From assembly GCF_001642995.1 (NCBI RefSeq), contig NZ_LOHS01000057.1, positions 40,861-104,860 of the forward strand: 64,000 bases of DNA. The letters are read 5' to 3'. The notes beneath the pieces were generated by a model. The model did not search any database and was not told the DNA's origin. It was given only the letters and a program-made list of their open reading frames with translations. Shown here in pieces: positions 59,143-64,000 of this stretch (within the stretch, counting starts at the first letter, position 1; every line of letters starts with the position of its first letter). The stretch is from Streptomyces jeddahensis (GTDB taxonomy: Bacteria > Actinomycetota > Actinomycetes > Streptomycetales > Streptomycetaceae). The position numbers and the translations under genes are program-made.

Positions 59143-59346
59143 ATGCAGGCGACCTCGTACACATACGACCCCGAAACGCGCAGCGGCAGCGTGCTGCTGG
59201 ACGACGGCACCCCGATGCCCTTCGACGCGCCGGCGTTCGACGCGGGCGACCTCCGGCTGCTGCGGCCGGGACAGCGCGTGAGGATCGAGGTGGAGGGAGA
59301 GGGCGAGGCCCGCCGCATCACACTGATCACACTGGCCACACTCTGA
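59143..59346 (+). CDS. Small cold-shock-like (beta-barrel) protein
   Basis: A 67-residue protein beginning MQATSYTYDPETRSGSVLLD, with an alternating hydrophobic/charged pattern and RPGQRVRIEVEGEGEARRIT. It resembles a short OB-fold/cold-shock domain more than anything else, but RNA-binding motifs (RNP1/RNP2) are not clear. ATG 59143 is clear. It follows fbiD by 43 bases and may share its transcript. Confidence 0.75.
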   Translation: MQATSYTYDPETRSGSVLLDDGTPMPFDAPAFDAGDLRLLRPGQRVRIEVEGEGEARRITLITLATL

Positions 59347-59360
59347 CCACGACATACCAC

Positions 59361-59389
59361 GGGCCGGGCTCCCTCGGGGAGCTCGGCCC
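59361..59389. terminator. Terminator between convergent small protein and hupS
   Basis: GGGCCGGGCTCCC (59361-59373) pairs with GGGAGCTCGGCCC (59377-59389), 13 pairs with one G-T, loop TCG. It can serve both convergent genes. Confidence 0.78.
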
Positions 59390-59419
59390 GGTGCGTGGTG
59401 CGTGAATAAGCAGTGCCCG

Positions 59420-60049
59420 TCAGCGAGCAGCGGCCTTCTTGGCGGTCGTCTTGCGCGCCGTGGACTTCTTGGCCGGCGCCTTCTTGGCAGGCGCGGTCTT
59501 CTTGGCCGCCGTCTTCTTGGCGGTGGTCTTCTTGGCAGTGGTCTTCTTCGCCGCGGCCTTGGCGGGCGCGGCCTTCTTCGCGGTGGTCTTCTTGGCCGCG
59601 GCCTTGGCCGGCGCGGCCTTCTTCGCAGGCGTGACCTTCTTCGCCGTGACCTTGCGGGCCGGCGCCTTCTTGGCGGCGGCCTTCTTCGCCGCGGCCTTCT
59701 TCGCGGCCGCTCCGACCTGGAGGCTGCCCTTGGGGGCCTTCTTGACGGCCACCTCGCCGCCTCGCGGCAGCTTCTTGGTGCCGCTCACCAGGTCCTTGAA
59801 CCCCTGCCCCGCACGGAAGCGCGGAACGGAGGTCTTCTTGACCCGCACACGCTCACCGGTCTGCGGGTTTCGGGCGTACCGGGCCGGCCGGTCGACCTTC
59901 TCGAACGAGCCGAAGCCGGTGACAGAAATCCGCTCACCGCCGACGACAGCACGGACGATGGCGTCGAGTACCGCATCGACGGCGTCGGCGGCCTGCTGAC
60001 GCCCGCCGAGCTTGTCGGCAATCGCTTCTACGAGCTGCGCCTTGTTCAC
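59420..60049 (-). CDS. hupS: Nucleoid protein HupS (HU with Lys/Ala-rich tail)
   Basis: HupS is the sporulation-associated HU of Streptomyces that compacts spore nucleoids. The HU fold covers residues 1-92 (MNKAQLVEAIADKLGGRQQA, FGSFEKVDRPARYARNPQTG). A tail of about 115 residues made of AAAKKA, KKTTAKK and KKAPAKK units, like H1 histone tails, follows. GTG 60049 follows AAGGGGA by six bases. It is preceded by a promoter-like pair and terminates into a hairpin shared with the small convergent gene. Confidence 0.95.
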   Translation of the reverse strand: MNKAQLVEAIADKLGGRQQAADAVDAVLDAIVRAVVGGERISVTGFGSFEKVDRPARYARNPQTGERVRVKKTSVPRFRAGQGFKDLVSGTKKLPRGGEVAVKKAPKGSLQVGAAAKKAAAKKAAAKKAPARKVTAKKVTPAKKAAPAKAAAKKTTAKKAAPAKAAAKKTTAKKTTAKKTAAKKTAPAKKAPAKKSTARKTTAKKAAAR

Positions 60050-60100
60050 GTCTTCCCCTTCGGAGACATCGCCGGAACGAAAGTGTTCAAGCTTTTTCGC

Positions 60101-60129
60101 ACGTTAGGCAGATATATACCGCAAATCAA
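60101..60129 (-). promoter_or_regulatory. Candidate hupS promoter
   Basis: On the minus strand TTGATT (60129-60124) and TAACGT (60106-60101) are 17 bases apart, 52 bases before the hupS start, in an unusually AT-rich patch. A TATATA just upstream of the -10 is an alternative. Confidence 0.5.
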
Positions 60130-60195
60130 ACACGAAACGGGCTAATCACCCTTGTGCCGCAACGAACTCGGCGTCGTGGAGTTGGGGCTTGATGC

Positions 60196-60423
60196 TCAGA
60201 CGTCTTCGGGGAATCGACCCGCGTCGAGGTCCGCCGTCAATCGCTCCAGACGCCTTGCCGCATCGGCGAGATCGTGCTTGGCCGCGGCCGTGATGACCAG
60301 CAGCTTCCGGGTCAGCGCCATACGTACGCCCTCCGGGACTTGCAGTGCGCGCACCCTTGCGTGCGCTTCCTTCAGCTGGGCCGCGACCGCCTCGTAGAGC
60401 TCGAGTTGGCTGTCACGATCCAT
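60196..60423 (-). CDS. Small helical protein of unknown function
   Basis: A 75-residue protein beginning MDRDSQLELYEAVAAQLKEA, with ALTRKLLVITAAAKHDLADA and a charged C terminus. It looks all-helical and soluble with no motif I recognise. I recall a similar small gene between leuD and hupS in streptomycetes. ATG 60423 is chosen over an upstream reading to 60471. Confidence 0.7.
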   Translation of the reverse strand: MDRDSQLELYEAVAAQLKEAHARVRALQVPEGVRMALTRKLLVITAAAKHDLADAARRLERLTADLDAGRFPEDV

Positions 60424-60740
60424 GCACCGATTGTGCCATCTGGGGCGAGTTGTCGCCTCCGCAGGGGGCAACTACCCTGCCGGGCCGCTTTTCCGGCACC
60501 TCCTCACAAGCACCGCCTTTCCCACGGAAGCGGGCTCTACTCCCCTTTTCCCCAGGGGAGTTGGCCGCGGCCGTACGGTCCACCGGGGGCGCCAGCGGAC
60601 TCCGGAGGGCCCCGTAAACGCGCATACAGATGTACCCCCGACCGTGAACGGCCGGGGGTACATCGGGGTCCTGCGCGGGGGCCGGAAGCGGTCCCGGCGG
60701 GGATGAACCGGCCGGTACGGGCCCCGGCCCCGGGTGGGCC
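60424..60740. other. 317-bp gap between leuD and the small helical gene
   Basis: It holds the leuD terminator hairpin at 60631-60662 and otherwise no gene with good codon bias. The small helical gene promoter must also lie here. Confidence 0.5.
60631..60662 (-). terminator. Terminator hairpin after leuD
   Basis: TGTACCCCCG-A-CCG pairs with CGG-C-CGGGGGTACA (60631-60662), one mismatch, loop TGAA. It lies about 80 bases beyond the leuD stop. Confidence 0.72.
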
Positions 60741-61334
60741 TCAGACCTGGAGGGTCCGCGGCTTGTATGAGGGACGCTTCGCCTCGTACGCGGCGATGTC
60801 GTCCTCGTTCTGCAGCGTGATGCTGATGTCGTCGAGGCCGTTCAGCAGCCGCCAGCGGGAGTTCTCGTCCAGCTCGAAGGCGGCGGTGATGCCCTCGGCG
60901 CGCACCTCGCGGGCCTCGAGGTCGACGGTGATCTCCGCCGTCGGGTCCTGCTCGGTCAGCTCCCACAGGGCGTCCACGATCTTCTGCTCCAGAACCACCG
61001 TGAGCAGGCCGTTCTTGAGCGAGTTGCCGCGGAAGATGTCGGCGAAGCGCGAGGAGATGACCGTCTTGAAGCCGTAGTTCTGCAGCGCCCAGACGGCATG
61101 CTCGCGCGAGGATCCCGTACCGAAGTCAGGACCGGCGACCAGCACCGTGGCACCCTGCCGCTCGGGGCGGTTCAGCACGAACTCGGGGTCCTTGCGCCAG
61201 GCCTCGAAGAGCCCGTCCTCGAACCCGTCGCGGGTGACCTTCTTCAGCCAGTGGGCGGGGATGATCTGGTCGGTGTCGACGTTGCTGCGGCGCAGCGGGA
61301 CGGCCCGGCCGGTGTGCGTGGTGAATGCTTCCAT
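60741..61334 (-). CDS. leuD: 3-isopropylmalate dehydratase small subunit
   Basis: LeuD pairs with LeuC to isomerise 2- to 3-isopropylmalate in leucine synthesis. The 197-residue protein begins [20 protein letters not shown] with [12 protein letters not shown], and carries [38 protein letters not shown] and ends [14 protein letters not shown] 61334 lies five bases after the leuC stop, so they form one operon. Confidence 0.97.
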   Translation of the reverse strand: MEAFTTHTGRAVPLRRSNVDTDQIIPAHWLKKVTRDGFEDGLFEAWRKDPEFVLNRPERQGATVLVAGPDFGTGSSREHAVWALQNYGFKTVISSRFADIFRGNSLKNGLLTVVLEQKIVDALWELTEQDPTAEITVDLEAREVRAEGITAAFELDENSRWRLLNGLDDISITLQNEDDIAAYEAKRPSYKPRTLQV

Positions 61335-61339
61335 GACTC

Positions 61340-62764
61340 TCAGACTCCGGCGGTGGCGGGGGCGTCGGACAGGTCGGCGGGCGAGGCCAGGTGGCCGGTG
61401 ACCGCGGTGGCGGCGGCGACCTGGGGCGAGACCAAATGCGTACGGCCGCCCTTGCCCTGCCGGCCCTCGAAATTGCGGTTGGAGGTGGACGCGGAGCGCT
61501 CGCCGGGCGCGAGTTGGTCGGGGTTCATGCCGAGGCACATGGAGCAGCCCGCGTGCCGCCATTCGGCGCCGGCCTCCTTGAAGACCACGTCCAGGCCCTC
61601 CGCGACGGCCTGCAGACCGACCCGCGCGGAGCCGGGCACGACCAGCATCCGTACGCCGTCGGCGACTTTGCGCCCGCGCAGGATGTCGGCGGCCGAGCGC
61701 AGGTCCTCGATACGGCCGTTGGTGCAGGAGCCTACGAAGACGGTGTCCACCTTGATGTCGCGCAGCGGCTGTCCGGCGGTCAACCCCATGTACTCCAGGG
61801 CCTTTTCGGCTGCCAGGCGCTCCGAAGCGTCCTCGTACGAAGCCGGGTCGGGGACGTTCGCCGACAGCGGCGCACCCTGGCCCGGGTTGGTACCCCACGT
61901 GACGAACGGCGACAGAGAGTTCGCGTCGATGAAGACCTCGGCGTCGAAGACCGCGTCGTCGTCCGTCTTCAGCGTCTTCCAGTACGCGACGGCGGCGTCC
62001 CAGTCCTCGCCCTCGGGGGCGTGGACGCGGCCCTTGAGGTACTCGAAGGTGGTCTCGTCGGGGGCGATCATGCCCGCGCGCGCACCGGCCTCGATGGACA
62101 TGTTGCAGATGGTCATCCGCGCCTCCATCGAGAGCTTCTCGATGGCGGAGCCGCGGTACTCCAGGATGTAGCCCTGGCCGCCGCCCGTACCGATCTTGGC
62201 GATGATCGCCAGGATCAGGTCCTTGGCGGTGACGCCCTCGGGCAGCTCGCCCTCGACCGTGATCGCCATGGTCTTCGGGCGGGCCAGCGGCAGCGTCTGG
62301 GTGGCCAGCACGTGCTCCACCTGCGAGGTGCCGATACCGAACGCCAGCGCACCGAAGGCGCCGTGCGTCGAGGTGTGCGAGTCGCCGCAGACGACGGTCA
62401 TGCCGGGCTGGGTCAGGCCCAGCTGCGGGCCGACCACGTGGACGACGCCCTGCTCGACGTCGCCGAGCGGGTGCAGCCGCACGCCGAACTCGGCGCAGTT
62501 CTTGCGCAGCGTCTCCAGCTGGGCGCGGGACACGGGGTCCGCGATGGGCTTGTCGATGTCGAGGGTCGGGGTGTTGTGATCCTCGGTGGCGATGGTCAGG
62601 TCGAGCCTGCGCACCTGGCGACCGCTCTTACGGAGGCCGTCGAAGGCCTGGGGGCTGGTCACCTCGTGCAGCAGGTGCAGATCGATGAAGAGGAGGTCGG
62701 GCTCGCCCTCGGCGCGCCGGACGACGTGGTCGTCCCAGACCTTCTCCGCGAGTGTCCTACCCAT
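61340..62764 (-). CDS. leuC: 3-isopropylmalate dehydratase large subunit
   Basis: The 474-residue aconitase-like protein holds a 4Fe-4S cluster. Cluster Cys appear in [18 protein letters not shown] and [13 protein letters not shown], with substrate motifs [20 protein letters not shown] and [19 protein letters not shown]. It begins [20 protein letters not shown] at ATG 62764. It is divergent from ndgR, and the 215-base gap has inverted repeats suited to NdgR control. Confidence 0.97.
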   Translation of the reverse strand: MGRTLAEKVWDDHVVRRAEGEPDLLFIDLHLLHEVTSPQAFDGLRKSGRQVRRLDLTIATEDHNTPTLDIDKPIADPVSRAQLETLRKNCAEFGVRLHPLGDVEQGVVHVVGPQLGLTQPGMTVVCGDSHTSTHGAFGALAFGIGTSQVEHVLATQTLPLARPKTMAITVEGELPEGVTAKDLILAIIAKIGTGGGQGYILEYRGSAIEKLSMEARMTICNMSIEAGARAGMIAPDETTFEYLKGRVHAPEGEDWDAAVAYWKTLKTDDDAVFDAEVFIDANSLSPFVTWGTNPGQGAPLSANVPDPASYEDASERLAAEKALEYMGLTAGQPLRDIKVDTVFVGSCTNGRIEDLRSAADILRGRKVADGVRMLVVPGSARVGLQAVAEGLDVVFKEAGAEWRHAGCSMCLGMNPDQLAPGERSASTSNRNFEGRQGKGGRTHLVSPQVAAATAVTGHLASPADLSDAPATAGV

Positions 62765-62920
62765 CGCTTTCCCTCCGGCCGGCGTTTCTGCCGACCCAAC
62801 TAGAGATGTGAGCGCCTCCGCCCGTGCCCCTCATGGGGTCCCACCGCTCGAGCGAAGTCGAGCGGGGGGAGGACTTCGGCCTGGGGCCCGTCGGTCGCCG
62901 GGCCGCTGCCACTCCAGAGT

Positions 62921-62973
62921 CGCAAGTTCCCCGGAAAATTGAACTTGCGTTTCACAGAGTGAGACGCGAATAT
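62921..62973. promoter_or_regulatory. leuC-ndgR control region with two inverted repeats
   Basis: CGCAAGTTC (62921-62929) and GAACTTGCG (62941-62949) form a perfect 9-bp inverted repeat with an 11-base spacer. Overlapping it, GCGTTTCAC-AGA-GTGAGACGC (62947-62967) is an inverted repeat matching 8 of 9 pairs. A -35 TTGCGT (62945-62950) and -10 GAATAT (62968-62973) with 17-base spacing surround the second, six bases before the ndgR ATG. Confidence 0.65.
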
Positions 62974-62979
62974 CGTTGC

Positions 62980-63696
62980 ATGGACAACTCTAGCGGCGTC
63001 GGCGTTCTCGACAAGGCTGCTCTTGTTTTGAGCGCCCTGGAGTCCGGTCCGGCCACCCTCGCCGGGCTGGTCGCGGCGACAGGGCTCGCACGACCCACGG
63101 CACACCGCCTTGCCGTGGCACTGGAACACCACCGGATGGTGGCGAGGGACATGCAGGGCCGGTTCATCCTCGGCCCGCGCCTGGCCGAGCTGGCCGCGGC
63201 GGCGGGCGAGGACCGTCTGCTGGCCACGGCGGGACCGGTACTGACACATCTGCGTGATGTGACGGGCGAGAGCGCGCAGCTCTACCGTCGCCAGGGAGAC
63301 ATGCGCATCTGCGTCGCCGCAGCGGAGCGCCTCTCCGGCCTCAGGGACACGGTCCCGGTCGGCTCGACCCTCACGATGAAGGCCGGCTCGTCGGCCCAGA
63401 TCCTGATGGCCTGGGAGGAGCCGGAGCGCCTGCACCGCGGCCTCCAGGGCGCCCGTTTCACGGCCACGGCCCTCTCGGGCGTACGCCGCAGGGGCTGGGC
63501 CCAGTCGATCGGCGAGCGCGAGCCGGGCGTCGCCTCGGTTTCGGCACCTGTCCGCGGGCCGTCCAACCGCGTGGTCGCCGCCGTCTCGGTATCCGGACCG
63601 ATCGAGCGCCTGACCCGCCACCCGGGCCGTATGCACGCCCAGGCGGTCATCGACGCCGCCGCCCGCCTCTCCGAGGCCCTGCGCCGCTCCGGCTGA
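62980..63696 (+). CDS. ndgR: IclR-family regulator NdgR
   Basis: NdgR (AreB in S. clavuligerus) controls leuCD and other amino-acid genes. The 238-residue protein begins MDNSSGVGVLDKAALVLSAL with a winged helix (ATGLARPTAHRLAVALEHHRMV) and an IclR effector domain (about 80-235) with GESAQLYRRQGDMRICVAAA and VSAPVRGPSNRVVAAVSVSG. ATG 62980 lies just after the promoter-like elements. It is divergent from leuC, the typical arrangement. A tRNA-Glu lies further right. Confidence 0.95.
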   Translation: MDNSSGVGVLDKAALVLSALESGPATLAGLVAATGLARPTAHRLAVALEHHRMVARDMQGRFILGPRLAELAAAAGEDRLLATAGPVLTHLRDVTGESAQLYRRQGDMRICVAAAERLSGLRDTVPVGSTLTMKAGSSAQILMAWEEPERLHRGLQGARFTATALSGVRRRGWAQSIGEREPGVASVSAPVRGPSNRVVAAVSVSGPIERLTRHPGRMHAQAVIDAAARLSEALRRSG

Positions 63697-63886
63697 CGCT
63701 GCTCCACCACCAATAACAACCGTCCCAACGCACAGATCGGCGGGCCGCCTCAGCGCCGCGGCAGCCCGCGATCCCTACGCCGCCCCGTCCCCCGCCGCCA
63801 TCAAGTGGCCCGGTCGATACGGGATGCAGGACAAACATGGGATACGCGATGCAGGGCAATGACGGGATGCCGACCGTCGTGAACGC

Positions 63887-63920
63887 CGATGGGCCCTCCG
63901 CCGAAGCGGAGGGCCCATCG
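63887..63920. terminator. Terminator hairpin between ndgR and tRNA-Glu
   Basis: CGATGGGCCCTCCGC (63887-63901) and GCGGAGGGCCCATCG (63906-63920) form a perfect 15-bp stem with a CGAA loop. It can end ndgR transcription on plus and the tRNA on minus. Confidence 0.85.
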
Positions 63921-63927
63921 CCTTGCG

Positions 63928-64000
63928 TACCCCCGACCGGATTCGAACCGGCGCTACCGCCTTGAGAGGGCGGCGTGCTAGGCCGCTACACAACGGGGGC
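63928..64000 (-). tRNA. tRNA-Glu (anticodon CTC)
   Basis: The minus strand reads GCCCCCG, D-stem, CCGCC-CTCTCAA-GGCGG anticodon arm, then T-arm CCGG-TTCGAAT-CCGG and CGGGGGT plus A. The acceptor stem has seven pairs with G1-U72 and the length is 73 bases, complete at the window edge. The anticodon CTC decodes GAG. CCA is not encoded. Streptomyces often carry a tRNA cluster right here. Confidence 0.95.

Noticed and set aside
62765..62920. Leucine attenuator with a Leu-rich leader peptide before leuC
   Set aside because: Short frames in the leuC leader carry no run of Leu codons; the hairpins seen are short. Control by NdgR is a simpler explanation.

Overview
The window is a stretch of Streptomyces chromosome from the conserved core. 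The evidence is very high GC with strong third-position GC bias, the developmental genes whiG and nsdA, four tandem type I signal peptidase genes (sipW, sipX, sipY, sipZ), a histone-like HupS with a long Lys/Ala tail, and the IclR regulator ndgR beside leuCD and a tRNA-Glu. The gene order matches, from memory, the S. coelicolor block from about SCO5628 (cdsA) down to SCO5552 (ndgR); that correspondence was not checked by alignment. No phage, integrase, insertion sequence, CRISPR array or biosynthetic cluster is visible.

Layout. 1-4 kb: cdsA (partial), frr, pyrH, tsf and rpsB, reading leftwards. 4.1-9.9 kb: an M23-like protein, a TetR regulator, the sporulation sigma factor whiG, then dprA-yifB-yraN with overlapping stops and starts. 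10-17.4 kb: a long leftward ribosome and secretion run, rpsP-khpA-rimM-trmD-rplS-sipW-sipX-sipY-sipZ-nudix-DUF2469. 17.6-26 kb: a SprT-like zinc protein, a methyltransferase, ffh, and the nitrogen group amtB-glnK-glnD with a GlnR-type box. 26.4-34.7 kb: nsdA, a primase-polymerase-like protein, ftsY, an NCS1 permease, an LLM oxidoreductase and the glucose permease glcP. 34.9-46.9 kb: smc, a small coiled-coil protein, acylphosphatase, a CAP-domain protein, an HxlR regulator, mutM, rnc, rpmF, DUF177, a DivIVA-like protein, coaD and rsmD. 47-54.9 kb: recG, a DAK/DegV-like protein, rpmB, thiD, thiL, an AsnC-type protein and a DUF3515 lipoprotein. 55-64 kb: ddl, gpsA, plsC-like, cofC/fbiD, two small proteins, hupS, leuD, leuC, ndgR and tRNA-Glu(CTC).

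The genes serve translation (rpsB, tsf, frr, rpsP, rplS, rpmF, rpmB, rimM, trmD, rsmD, rnc), protein export (ffh, ftsY, four signal peptidases), nitrogen and glucose uptake (amtB/glnK/glnD, glcP), chromosome upkeep (smc, recG, mutM, dprA, hupS), cofactors (coaD, thiD, thiL, cofC), envelope synthesis (cdsA, gpsA, plsC, ddl) and leucine synthesis.

I found no clearly new system. The most useful leads are in noncoding or decayed DNA: paired palindromes placed as operators over the glcP promoter, two overlapping inverted repeats between leuC and ndgR, a decayed SARP/BTAD fragment between rpmB and thiD, short tandem repeats that recur just past stop codons, and dispersed intergenic repeats with related copies. 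Among proteins, the DivIVA-like protein with a duplicated module and a Gln/Tyr-rich tail, the M23 protein lacking a catalytic His, and the primase-polymerase-like protein without an obvious metal site stand out.
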